This document shows, one piece after another, positions 10,496 to 18,684 of a stretch of DNA of 64,000 nt (position 1 is its first letter; the number at the start of each line of letters is the position of its first letter). Below the pieces are notes generated by a model. It searched no databases. It was not told the origin of the DNA and worked only from the letters and a program-made list of their open reading frames with translations. Position numbers and translations under genes: made by a program. Origin of the DNA: Micromonospora citrea (GTDB lineage Bacteria; Actinomycetota; Actinomycetes; Mycobacteriales; Micromonosporaceae); the NCBI RefSeq assembly GCF_900090315.1, contig NZ_FMHZ01000002.1, positions 2,086,501-2,150,500 on the forward strand. Direction: 5' to 3'.

Positions 10496-10626
10496 CGTGC
10501 GGCTCCGGCCGCTGAGCGCCGAGCCCGGAGGGCGACCGTTCCGACCGTTGCCGGACCACATCGACTCGCCTCCGGCCGTGACCCTCGGTAGTTGTCTCCG
10601 CCCGCAGCCCTTCCTGTCGTCGGACG

Positions 10627-10750
10627 CTTTGCTCTGCACCCACTGACGCACCAGTAACGCCGTGTAGCGGCCTGCCGTCGGTAGCCGATCGACCGGGTTC
10701 ACCTCCGCCCCGGCTCAGGAGCCTGGTGCGTCCGTGGGTGCAGAGCAAAG
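10627..10750. repeat. 27-bp inverted repeat with 70-base loop
   Basis: Arm 1 (10627-10653) begins CTTTGCTCTGCACCCAC and arm 2 (10724-10750) is its reverse complement with one mismatch in 27. The loop of 70 bases contains a small GGCTC-AG-GAGCC palindrome (10711 region). It lies between convergent genes, so a terminator or a small mobile repeat of the MITE type are both possible. Confidence 0.85.
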
Positions 10751-10889
10751 GGCGCGAGCGGACACCGCTGCGGCCCGCAACGGCAGTTGCACTGTGTCAT
10801 CTCCACTGTCGTCGCGTTCGGTGACGGCCACGCCGACCGTCGCCCTGTCTCCGCCGCGTCAGGCAGGGACAGGGCGACCCAGCGCCACG

Positions 10890-13259
10890 TCAGCGCAGGG
10901 ACAGGGCGGCGAGGGCGGCGTTGACGATGCTGCCGGGAAGCAGGTCGTGCAGCTCGTACAGCTCGTGGACGCTGCCGGACTGGCCGAACTCGTCGACGCC
11001 CAGCGGGACCGCCGGGGCGCCGACCGCCGAGCCCAGCCACGCCATCGCGTGCGAGGCGGCGTCGTGCACGGTCACCACCGGCACCCGGTCGGCGAACGCC
11101 GAGCGCAGCGCGCCCGGCACGCTCGGCACGGTCGCCGTGCGGACGCCCTGCCGCAGCGTGCGCTGCCAGGCCCGGTAGAGCCGGTCCAGCGAGGTGACGT
11201 CGACGACGTGCGCGGCGATGCCCTCCTCGGCCAGCTCCGCCGCCGCGGCGAGCACCTCGGGCAGCACCGCGCCCGAGGCGGCGAGCTGCACCACCGGGGC
11301 GTCGACCAGGTGCGGGTACGCCTGGTGGGCGTCGACCAGGCGGTACGCCCCGGCGACCGCCTGCCGGCGCAGCACCGCGTCGCCGAGCCGGGCCCGGGCC
11401 GCCTCGAAGGGCGCCTGGTCGATCGGGCGGGTGCTGAGCCGGAAGTAGTACGCGCCGTCCTCGGCCGGGGCGGCCGTCGCCGACGGGGTGGAGCCGCCCG
11501 CGATCTGGCCCAACGCGTCGCAGAGCAGCCAGTCCAGGGTGGCGGCGTAGGCCGGCTCGAGGAACGTCACCCCGGGCAGCTCCAGGCCCACCGAGGCGGT
11601 GATGGTCGACTGGTGGGCACCGCCCTCCGGGGCGAGGGTGATGCCCGACGGGGTGCCGGCGACCACGAAGCGGGAGCCGGAGTAGGTGCCGTAGAGGAAC
11701 GCGTCGAGGCCGCGCAGCACGAACGGGTCGTAGACGGTGCCGACCGGCAGCAGCGGCTGGGCCGACAGGTCCCACGACAGGCCGAGCTGGCCGAGCAGCA
11801 GGAACAGGTTCATCTCCGAGATGCCCAGCTCGATGTGCTGCCCGGCGGGGCTCTCCGTCCAGCGCAGCATCCGGTCCTCGGTCCAGGAGCGCTGCTCGGT
11901 GGGCGCGAAGACGCCGGTCTTGTTGATGAACCCGGCGAGGTTGGTGGAGGTCGCCACGTCCGGCGCGGTGGTCACCAGGTAGCGGCCCACCTCCGGGTTG
12001 CGGGCCAGCTCGACCAGCACCCGGCCGAAGACCTCCTGCGTCGAGATCGGCTTGTTGGCACGTACCCTCGTGGTCTCCGGGACGGTGACCCCCAGCGCCC
12101 GCTCGCGCGGCACGCGGGACAGCGCCTCCCGGCGCTCGCCGGCCCGGATGCCGGCCTCCGACGCCGGGTCGAGGCGGTCCCACTCGGTCTCCGTCGTCAG
12201 GCCGTGCGCGGCGCGCAGCGCGTCGACCTGCTCGGTGCTGAGCAGCGCGGAGTGGTTGCGCGGGTTGCCGGCGATCGGCAGCCCCCACCCCTTCACCGTG
12301 TACGCGAACACCACGCTGGGGCGGTCGGTCACGGCGTCGCACTGGGCGTACGCGTCGAGCATGGCCGCCATGTCGTGCCCGCCCAGGTCGGTGACCAGCG
12401 GCCCCAGCTCGTCGTCGCCGACGTCGGCGATGAACGCCTCGACCTCGTCCGGCGCGCCGTCGAGGAACTGCCTGCGCAGCGCCGGCCCGGCGAGCCCGAA
12501 CAGCGACTGGTACTGCTCGTTGGGCATCGCGTCGATCCAGTCGCGCAGCCGCTCCCCGCCCGGCCGGGCGTACGCCTCGGCGAGCCTTCGGCCGTACTTG
12601 ACCTCGACGACGTGCCAGCCGGCGGCCTCGAACTGCCCCCGCCACTGGTTGATCCGCACCCCGGGCACCACCCGGTCCAGCGACTGCCGGTTGAAGTCGA
12701 CGAGCCACATCACGTTGCCCAGGCCCGTGGTGGCCGGGTCGGCGACCGCCTCCCAGATGTTGCCCTCGTCCAGCTCGGCGTCGCCGATCAGGGCGACGAA
12801 CCGCGAGTGCGGGCGGGCGCCGAAGTGCGCGTCGACGTAACGCCGGGTCGCCGCGGCGAACAACGGCGCCGCCGCGCCGAGCCCCACCGAGCCGGTGGAG
12901 AAGTCCACCTCGTCGGGGTCCTTTGTCCGCGACGGGTACGACTGGAGGCCGCCCCGGGCCCGCAGCCGGGTCAGGTAGGAGCGGTCGAGGTTGCCCAGCA
13001 GGTACTGGATGGCGTGGAAGACCGGCGAGGCGTGCGGCTTGACCGCGACCCGGTCCTCGGCGTCCAGGTGCGCGAACCACAGCGCCGTCATCGCCGTCAC
13101 CAGCGAGGCGCTGGACGCCTGGTGCCCGCCCACCTTCACCCCGTCGCCGGTGTCGCGGTCGTGGTTGGCCGCGTCCACGATCCGGGTGGCGAGCCAGAGC
13201 ACCCGTCGCTGGATCTCGTCGAGGACGTCGAGGTCGGTACGGGGCGGTCGCTCGTTCAC
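10890..13259 (-). CDS. AceE-like thiamine diphosphate dehydrogenase (transketolase-like E1)
   Basis: A 789-residue protein resembling homodimeric pyruvate dehydrogenase E1 (AceE), shorter than typical AceE (about 890-930). Blocks seen: VKVGGHQASSAS, KPHASPVFHAIQYLLG, the ThDP/Mg segment GDAELDEGNIWEA...WLVDFNRQSLDR, NHSALLS, an E1-beta-like half with ELGISEMNLFLLLGQLG, and APEGGAHQS. The diphosphate motif reads GDAE rather than the usual GDGE. It probably decarboxylates a 2-oxoacid, but no lipoyl E2 or E3 gene is adjacent, so the pathway is open. GTG start at 13259 with GGAG five bases upstream. Convergent with the metallophosphoesterase gene; its leader region contains a G-run array on the template strand. 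Confidence 0.8.
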   Translation of the reverse strand: MNERPPRTDLDVLDEIQRRVLWLATRIVDAANHDRDTGDGVKVGGHQASSASLVTAMTALWFAHLDAEDRVAVKPHASPVFHAIQYLLGNLDRSYLTRLRARGGLQSYPSRTKDPDEVDFSTGSVGLGAAAPLFAAATRRYVDAHFGARPHSRFVALIGDAELDEGNIWEAVADPATTGLGNVMWLVDFNRQSLDRVVPGVRINQWRGQFEAAGWHVVEVKYGRRLAEAYARPGGERLRDWIDAMPNEQYQSLFGLAGPALRRQFLDGAPDEVEAFIADVGDDELGPLVTDLGGHDMAAMLDAYAQCDAVTDRPSVVFAYTVKGWGLPIAGNPRNHSALLSTEQVDALRAAHGLTTETEWDRLDPASEAGIRAGERREALSRVPRERALGVTVPETTRVRANKPISTQEVFGRVLVELARNPEVGRYLVTTAPDVATSTNLAGFINKTGVFAPTEQRSWTEDRMLRWTESPAGQHIELGISEMNLFLLLGQLGLSWDLSAQPLLPVGTVYDPFVLRGLDAFLYGTYSGSRFVVAGTPSGITLAPEGGAHQSTITASVGLELPGVTFLEPAYAATLDWLLCDALGQIAGGSTPSATAAPAEDGAYYFRLSTRPIDQAPFEAARARLGDAVLRRQAVAGAYRLVDAHQAYPHLVDAPVVQLAASGAVLPEVLAAAAELAEEGIAAHVVDVTSLDRLYRAWQRTLRQGVRTATVPSVPGALRSAFADRVPVVTVHDAASHAMAWLGSAVGAPAVPLGVDEFGQSGSVHELYELHDLLPGSIVNAALAALSLR

Positions 13260-13297
13260 GGTGGCTCCATCCAGGCGTCGCCGTTGACGCCTCGCGA

Positions 13298-13333
13298 GGG
13301 GTGCGGGGGTGCGGGGGTGCGGGGGTGCGGGGG
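13298..13333. repeat. Tandem G-run array with quadruplex potential
   Basis: Five plus-strand runs of four or five G separated by invariant TGC triplets (8-bp period). The pattern meets the usual definition of a G-quadruplex-forming sequence. It lies in the leader or promoter of the AceE-like gene, on its template strand, and directly beyond the gatB terminator. Confidence 0.85.
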
Positions 13334-13336
13334 CGT

Positions 13337-13377
13337 ACGTAAGGGCCCCTTCCTGCGAACCGAAGGGGCCCTTACGT
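13337..13377. terminator. Terminator hairpin downstream of gatB
   Basis: Perfect 16-bp arms, ACGTAAGGGCCCCTTC (13337-13352) and its reverse complement (13362-13377), with a 9-base loop; a G-U pair and a G-C pair extend the stem outward. It starts six bases beyond the gatB stop codon, so it most likely ends the gatB transcript. No U tract follows, as is common in high-GC actinobacteria. Confidence 0.85.
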
Positions 13378-13382
13378 GCACC

Positions 13383-14879
13383 TCAGGCGGTGAGGCGTTC
13401 CAGGATCAGTTCGCGGACGGTCTTGGCGTCGGCCTGGCCGCGGGTGGTCTTCATGACCGCGCCGACCAGCGCGCCGGCCGCCGCGACCTTGCCGCTGCGG
13501 ACCTTCTCCGCGATGTCCGGGTTGGCGGCGATCGCCTCGTCCACGGCGGCCGTCAGCGCGCCGGTGTCCGAGACGACCCCCAGGCCCCGGTTGGTCATGA
13601 TCTCGGTCGGCGAGCCCTCGCCGGCCACCACGCCCTCCAGGACGGTGCGGGCCAGCTTGTCGTTGAGCTTGCCGGCGTCGACCAGGCCCTGCAGCTCGGC
13701 GACCTGCGCCGGGGTGGCCCCGACGTCGGCCAGCTCGACGCCGGTCTCGTTGGCCCGCCGGGACAGCTCGCCCAGCCACCACTTGCGGGCGGCGGCCGGG
13801 GTGGCGCCGGCGGCCACCGTCTGCTCGATCAGCTCGACCGCGCCGGCGTTGAGCACCGACTGCATGTCCGCCTCCGACAGGCCCCACTGCTCCTGCAGGC
13901 GGCGCCGGTGCAGCCGGGGCAGCTCGGGCAGGGCGGCCTTCAGCTCGGCGACCCAGGCGGCGTCCGGCGCTAGCGGCACCAGGTCCGGCTCCGGGAAGTA
14001 CCGGTAGTCGGTCGCGGTCTCCTTGGAGCGGCCCGGCGTGGTGTCGCCGGTGTCCTCGTGGAAGTGCCGCGTCTCCTGCGTGATCCGGCCGCCCGCGTCG
14101 AGCACGGACGCCTGCCGGATGATCTCCGACCGGACCGCCCGCTCGACCGACCGCAGCGAGTTGACGTTCTTGGTCTCGGTGCGGGTGCCCCACTCCTGGC
14201 CGGGCAGGTTGAGGGAGGTGTTGACGTCGCAGCGCAGCGACCCCTCCTCCATCCGTACGTCCGAGACGCCCAGCGAGCGGATCACGTCGCGCAGCTCGGT
14301 GACGTAGGCGCGGGCCACCTCCGGCGCGAGCGCCCCGGTGCCGGCGACCGGCTTGGTGACGATCTCGACGAGGGGGATGCCGGCCCGGTTGTAGTCGACG
14401 AGCGACTCGGTCGCGCCGTGGATGCGCCCGGTGGCGCCGCCGACGTGCAGCGTCTTGCCGGTGTCCTCCTCCAGGTGCACCCGCTCGATGCCGATGCGCA
14501 CCAGCTCGCCGTTGACCTCCACGTCCAGGTAGCCGTCGAAGCAGAGCGGCTCGTCGTACTGGCTGATCTGGAAGTTCTTCGGCATGTCCGGGTAGAAGTA
14601 GTTCTTCCGGGCGAACCGGCACCACTGCGCGATCGAGCAGTTCAGCGCCAGGCCGATCCGGATGGTCGCCTCGATGGCCGCCTTGTTCGCCACCGGGAGC
14701 GAGCCGGGCAGGCCCAGGCAGACCGGGCAGACCCGGGTGTTCGGCGCGCCGCCGAAGTCGGTCGGGCAGCCGCACCACATCTTGGTGTTCGTGCCCAGCT
14801 CGACGTGGGTCTCCAGGCCGATCACCGGCTCATAACGCTCGACAACCTCGTCGTACGACGGCAGGACGATCGTGCTCAT
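13383..14879 (-). CDS. gatB: Aspartyl/glutamyl-tRNA amidotransferase subunit B
   Basis: A 498-residue subunit of the GatCAB amidotransferase that converts Glu-tRNA(Gln) or Asp-tRNA(Asn) to the amidated form in the cytoplasm. Recognised by [24 protein letters not shown] (residues 15 onward), the zinc-binding Cys residues there and in [31 protein letters not shown], the cradle motif and a YqeY-like tail. The ATG at 14879 was chosen over upstream in-frame starts because GGAG precedes it by six bases and the homologous N-terminus begins there. It is separated from gatA and gatC by an ABC exporter and a two-component system. A strong hairpin follows its stop codon. Confidence 0.96.
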   Translation of the reverse strand: MSTIVLPSYDEVVERYEPVIGLETHVELGTNTKMWCGCPTDFGGAPNTRVCPVCLGLPGSLPVANKAAIEATIRIGLALNCSIAQWCRFARKNYFYPDMPKNFQISQYDEPLCFDGYLDVEVNGELVRIGIERVHLEEDTGKTLHVGGATGRIHGATESLVDYNRAGIPLVEIVTKPVAGTGALAPEVARAYVTELRDVIRSLGVSDVRMEEGSLRCDVNTSLNLPGQEWGTRTETKNVNSLRSVERAVRSEIIRQASVLDAGGRITQETRHFHEDTGDTTPGRSKETATDYRYFPEPDLVPLAPDAAWVAELKAALPELPRLHRRRLQEQWGLSEADMQSVLNAGAVELIEQTVAAGATPAAARKWWLGELSRRANETGVELADVGATPAQVAELQGLVDAGKLNDKLARTVLEGVVAGEGSPTEIMTNRGLGVVSDTGALTAAVDEAIAANPDIAEKVRSGKVAAAGALVGAVMKTTRGQADAKTVRELILERLTA

Positions 14880-14963
14880 CGGCACTCCAGCTCTCGACAT
14901 CCGGACAGACCCGGCCAAGCCTAGTGGCTGGTCCGCCCCGGCCCCGACCCGGCCGGCCGGTGC

Positions 14964-15731
14964 TCACGCGTCGCGCCGGCGCAGCACCAGGTAGCCGCCG
15001 ACGAGGGCGGCGGCGGCCCAGAGCGCGAGGATGCCCAGTCCGGCCCAGGGGCCGTACGCGCGGGCCCAGCGCGGATCGTCCGGCGGCCCGGCCAGGTGCA
15101 TGATCACCCAGCCGGCCTGGTCCGGCAGGAACTGCGTCACGGTCTTCAGCTTCGGGATGTTGCCGAGCCCCTGCCCACCGAGGAAGAACAGCGGGATCAG
15201 GATCCCGAGCGACAGCGCCGAACTGCGCAGCATCGTCGCCACCCCCATGGCGAACACACAGATCAGCGTCAGATAGAGCCACGCGCCGACGATCGCCTGC
15301 GGCACCCCGTCCGCGCCGAGGGTCGTACCGCGCGGGCCGAGCGCCGCCTGCGCCACGACGAAGGTGGCCAGCACGGTGACCAGCGAGACGCCCGCGACCA
15401 GCAGCGCGCCGGCGAGCACCTTGCCGCTGTAGAACACGCCCCGGCGGGGTACCGCCGCCAGCGACATGCGGATCGTGCCGGAGCCGTACTCGCCGCCGAC
15501 CACGAGCACCGCGAACGCCACCAGCGCGAGTTGGCCGAGGGTGAGGCTGTAGAACGTGGCGAAGAGCGGGTCGAAGTATGCCGACCCGGTGGGCGAAGGG
15601 TTGCGGAAGCTGAGCCCGAACAGGGCGGCGAGGCCGACGCAGAGAGTGAAGCCCAGCAGGAGAAGCCAGCCCGTCGACCGGACAGTCCGGATCTTGGTCC
15701 ATTCGGAGGTGAGGACCGCCCCGGCGCTCAT
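14964..15731 (-). CDS. ABC-2 type exporter permease
   Basis: A 255-residue integral membrane protein with about six hydrophobic segments (near residues 20-40, 62-82, 105-128, 140-165, 172-192 and 228-250), typical of ABC-2 exporter permeases. The conserved phrase GEYGSGTIRMSLAAVPRR between the second and third segments is characteristic of this group. The ATG overlaps the stop codon of the ATPase gene upstream (ATGA), so the two are made together as one exporter. Together with the divergent histidine kinase and response regulator it forms a module of the kind that exports or counters membrane-active compounds; the substrate is not predictable. Ends about 85 bases from the gatB start. Confidence 0.88.
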   Translation of the reverse strand: MSAGAVLTSEWTKIRTVRSTGWLLLLGFTLCVGLAALFGLSFRNPSPTGSAYFDPLFATFYSLTLGQLALVAFAVLVVGGEYGSGTIRMSLAAVPRRGVFYSGKVLAGALLVAGVSLVTVLATFVVAQAALGPRGTTLGADGVPQAIVGAWLYLTLICVFAMGVATMLRSSALSLGILIPLFFLGGQGLGNIPKLKTVTQFLPDQAGWVIMHLAGPPDDPRWARAYGPWAGLGILALWAAAALVGGYLVLRRRDA

Positions 15732-16642
15732 CGCTGCCCTCCGACGGCCCGGTACTCGACGGTGTCCCCGGTGAGCCTCATGAACGCCTCCTCCAACGTG
15801 GCCGACTGGGTGCTGACCTCGTGGACGGTCAGACCGTGCGCCGCAGCCAACTCGCCAATTTCCGAGGCTTGCGCCCCGTTCGCCTCCAACGCGCCGTCCG
15901 CCGCCTGCCGAACCACGATGCCGGCCGCCGTCAGCGCGTCACGCATCCGCTCCGGCTCCGGCGTACGGATTCGGACGTACGAGCGGGCGTGGGCCGCGAT
16001 GAAGTCGTCGACGGTGGTGTCGGCGAGGAGCCGACCGCGGCCGATCACGACGAGATGCGCCGCGGTGAGCGCCATCTCGCTCATCAGATGACTGGAGACG
16101 AAGACCGTGCGCCCCTCGGCGGCCAGCCCCTTCATCAGGTGCCGGATCCAGAGCACGCCCTCCGGATCCAACCCGTTGACGGGCTCGTCGAACAGCAGCA
16201 CCGGCGGATCGCCGAGCAGCGCGGCGGCGATGCCGAGCCGTTGGCCCATGCCGAGCGAGAAGCCCCTGACCCGTTTCCTCGCCACGTCGGCCAGACCGAC
16301 CAGCTCCAGGACCTCCCGCACCCGGGCCTTGGGGATCCGGTTGCTCTGCGCCAGCCACAGCAGATGGTGGTACGCGCTGCGGCCGGGGTGCACCGCCCCG
16401 GCGTCCAACAGGGCGCCGACCCGGCGTAGCGGTTCGGACAGCTGCCGATAGCGCATGCCGTCGATGCGGACCTGACCGCCGGACGGCCGGTCGAGATCCA
16501 GCATCATCCGCATCGTGGTGGACTTCCCGGCCCCGTTCGGCCCGAGAAACCCCGTCACCCGGCCGGGCCGTACGGTGAAGGTGAGGCCGTCCACGGCGAC
16601 CGTGTTCCCGTACCGCTTGCTGAGGTTGCGCACTTCTATCAC
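15728..16642 (-). CDS. ABC exporter ATP-binding protein
   Basis: A 304-residue ATPase of the ABC-2 (drug/lantibiotic-type) group. Walker A is GPNGAGKST, the signature is FSLGMGQRLGIAAALL, Walker B VLLFDEPVNGLDPEG, and the H-loop SSHLMSEM; the C-terminal extension of about 80 residues is typical of exporters of this class. The GTG at 16642 gives the canonical start (VIEVRNLSKRYG); an upstream open frame is not conserved-looking and extends into the divergent kinase gene. Overlaps the permease ATG by four bases. The 100-base gap to the divergent histidine kinase gene is the likely control region for both units. Confidence 0.92.
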   Translation of the reverse strand: MIEVRNLSKRYGNTVAVDGLTFTVRPGRVTGFLGPNGAGKSTTMRMMLDLDRPSGGQVRIDGMRYRQLSEPLRRVGALLDAGAVHPGRSAYHHLLWLAQSNRIPKARVREVLELVGLADVARKRVRGFSLGMGQRLGIAAALLGDPPVLLFDEPVNGLDPEGVLWIRHLMKGLAAEGRTVFVSSHLMSEMALTAAHLVVIGRGRLLADTTVDDFIAAHARSYVRIRTPEPERMRDALTAAGIVVRQAADGALEANGAQASEIGELAAAHGLTVHEVSTQSATLEEAFMRLTGDTVEYRAVGGQR

Positions 16643-16742
16643 CGGACCCAGGCTAGGGACCGCGCGGAACGCGGGCAGTCCTCGAAGGTTGTCGGTCTTC
16701 GTCGCCAAAGTTGATCCGGCGTCGCGCACTAACCTGCTAGGC

Positions 16743-17960
16743 GTGGCCAAGTTTCTTCTCGTCGCCATGGTGGCCGTGGTGGACACCCTGCTCCTGGCGG
16801 CCGCCCACTCCGACGGCCTGCCCCCGGCGGCCATCGCGGCATACGCGCTGACCGTCGTGCTGGTGATCGCCCTGCGGTACCGGAGCCCCGCGGCCTCGTT
16901 CGTGGCCGCGCTGGCGCTGGCCACGCTGACCGGCGGCACGTACGTCCTGCTGCTCTGGGCCGCCTACCAGGCCGGGCGGGCGATCTCCTCCCCGACCGGC
17001 ACCGCCGTGACCGTGGGCGCGGCGGTCGGCGGCCTCGGCGCACAGCTCGTGGCCCGGGGCGCGCAGGGACTCGCGCCCGTCGTCTCGACGTTCGTCGTGT
17101 TCGTCGCGCTGCCGCTGCTGGTCGGCAGGTATCTCGCGCAGCACGACCGGCTGGTGTCGGCGCTCGACCGGAACAACCGGCAGCTCCGCCGGGAACAGGA
17201 GATCCTCGCCGAGCGGGAACGGCTCGACGAACGGCTGCGGATCGCCCGGGACATGCACGATTCGCTCGGCCACCGGCTCAGCCTGGTGTCGGTCCAGGCG
17301 GCCGCGCTCGAGGTGGCGGAGCTGCCACCGCAGCAACAGCAGGCGGTCCGGCAGTTGGCGACCGCGACGCGCAGAGCGATGGTCGAGCTGTACGAGCTGG
17401 TGGGGGCGCTACGCGAACGGGACGAGGCACCCGCCGCGTCGACGGGGGTGCCGGCGATCGGCTGGCTGGTGGCCGAGTTCCAGGCGGCCGGGGTGTCGGT
17501 GACGCTGCGCGAACGCGGCCAGGCGCTGCCGCTGTCGACGGCGGCCGGGCAGGCGGCGTACCGGGTGGTCGAGGAGGGGCTGACCAACGCCGTCAAGCAC
17601 GCCCCGGGCCAGCCGGTCACTGTCGACGTCGGCTGGGAGGACGGCACGCTGCTGCTCACCGTCGTCAATCCGCTGCCCGATCCGCCGACCCCACGCAACG
17701 ACATCGGGTCGGGCCACGGCCTGACCGGGTTGAGCGAGCGGCTCCTCCCGGCCGGCGGGTTCCTGGATCACCGCCTGACCGAGGGTTCCTTCCGGCTCTA
17801 CGCGATGCTGCCCTGCGTGCGGTCCGGCGTCGCGGAACAGCCGGCCGACGACGACCACCCGCTCACGGTCGGACGTTTCCGTACGGTCGCTGTCGGGTTC
17901 GCGGCCGCGGTGCTGATGTTCGTGGTCCTCCCCGCGAGCATCCTGGCGGGGGTGGGCTGA
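16743..17960 (+). CDS. Sensor histidine kinase (NarL-type two-component system)
   Basis: A 405-residue kinase. Four to five membrane segments fill residues about 1-140, then a coiled linker (DRNNRQLRREQEILAERERLDER), a HisKA_3 dimerisation domain with the phospho-acceptor in RIARDMHDSLGHRLSLV, and an HATPase domain with the N-box EEGLTNAVKHA and G-box GSGHGLTGLSERL. Unusually, a further hydrophobic segment closes the C-terminus (VAVGFAAAVLMFVVLPASIL). The GTG at 16743 lies eight bases after TAACCT, so a leaderless or near-leaderless transcript is plausible. The response-regulator gene follows without a gap. Divergent from the ABC exporter genes, its probable regulatory target. Confidence 0.9.
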   Translation: MAKFLLVAMVAVVDTLLLAAAHSDGLPPAAIAAYALTVVLVIALRYRSPAASFVAALALATLTGGTYVLLLWAAYQAGRAISSPTGTAVTVGAAVGGLGAQLVARGAQGLAPVVSTFVVFVALPLLVGRYLAQHDRLVSALDRNNRQLRREQEILAERERLDERLRIARDMHDSLGHRLSLVSVQAAALEVAELPPQQQQAVRQLATATRRAMVELYELVGALRERDEAPAASTGVPAIGWLVAEFQAAGVSVTLRERGQALPLSTAAGQAAYRVVEEGLTNAVKHAPGQPVTVDVGWEDGTLLLTVVNPLPDPPTPRNDIGSGHGLTGLSERLLPAGGFLDHRLTEGSFRLYAMLPCVRSGVAEQPADDDHPLTVGRFRTVAVGFAAAVLMFVVLPASILAGVG

Positions 17961-18608
17961 ATGATCAAGGTTCTGGTCGCCGACGACGAACCCCTGATCC
18001 GGGCCGGCATCCGCACCGTGCTGGAGTCGGCGCCGGACATCACGGTCCTCGCCGAGGCGGAGAACGGCCGGGCAGCCGTGGCGGAGGCCGTCCGGCACCG
18101 CGTCGACGTCGCGCTGATCGACCTCAGGATGCCGGTGTTGGACGGACTGGGCGCGCTCGAGGAACTCGGTCGACAGGCGCCCTGGCTGCGGGTGGTGGTG
18201 CTGACCTCGTTCGGCGCGGAACCGAACGTGCTGCACGCCCTCCAGCACCGCGCGGCGGGATTCGTACTCAAGAACTGCACCCCGGACGAGTTGGTCCGCG
18301 CGGTCCGGGCGGCGCACGCCGGCGACGCCTGGCTCTCCCCCGCCGTGACCCGCCTGGTGCTGGGCATGGTCACGCCGGTGACCGCCCGGCGCCGGCAGGA
18401 TGCCGGCGAGCGGCTGCGCGCGTTGACGTCGCGCGAGAGGGAGGTCGTGGGGCTGGTGGCCGAGGGCCTGTCCAACGCCGAGATCGGCCGGCGGCTGCAC
18501 ATGAGCGAGACCACCATCAAGACCTACGTGAGCCGGATCCTCACCAAGCTGGACTGTGCGAACCGCGTCCAGGCGGCCCTGCTGGTCCGCGACACCGAGG
18601 GCCGGTAG
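17961..18608 (+). CDS. LuxR/NarL-family response regulator
   Basis: A 215-residue response regulator. The receiver domain covers residues 1-120 with acidic pocket Asp8/Asp9, phospho-acceptor Asp54 (LIDLRMP), Thr82 and Lys104 (FVLKNC). The C-terminal LuxR-type helix-turn-helix is at about 148-205 (LTSREREVVGLVAEGLSNAE, then SETTIKTYVSRILTKL). The ATG directly follows the kinase stop codon, so the pair is coupled. By context it probably controls the divergent ABC exporter. Ends before a strong hairpin shared with convergent gatA. Confidence 0.94.
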   Translation: MIKVLVADDEPLIRAGIRTVLESAPDITVLAEAENGRAAVAEAVRHRVDVALIDLRMPVLDGLGALEELGRQAPWLRVVVLTSFGAEPNVLHALQHRAAGFVLKNCTPDELVRAVRAAHAGDAWLSPAVTRLVLGMVTPVTARRRQDAGERLRALTSREREVVGLVAEGLSNAEIGRRLHMSETTIKTYVSRILTKLDCANRVQAALLVRDTEGR

Positions 18609-18622
18609 GTGACAGGCTGGCC

Positions 18623-18672
18623 GCACGGTGCCGGCCCGGCCCCCGAACCGCGGGTCCGGGCCGGCACCGTGC
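18623..18672. terminator. Bidirectional terminator between response regulator and gatA
   Basis: Perfect 17-bp arms: GCACGGTGCCGGCCCGG (18623-18639) and its reverse complement (18656-18672), with a 16-base loop. Placed 14 bases after the response-regulator stop and 12 bases after the gatA stop on the other strand, so it can end both transcripts. Confidence 0.88.
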
Positions 18673-18684
18673 GAACGACGTCGG

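Larger units (their letters stand above)
10320..10889. other. Convergent intergenic region with repeats
   Basis: A 570-base gap between two convergent genes. It carries a 15-bp tandem array (10391-10495) and a long, nearly perfect inverted repeat (10627-10750), each described separately. An open frame crosses the array on the minus strand, but this follows from the repeat length being a multiple of three and lacks a credible start or domain. Nothing else recognised. Confidence 0.6.

Noticed and set aside
10172..10702. Elastin-like frame on the minus strand in the 15-bp array
   Set aside because: No plausible start or ribosome site, no downstream domain; the repeat is intergenic.
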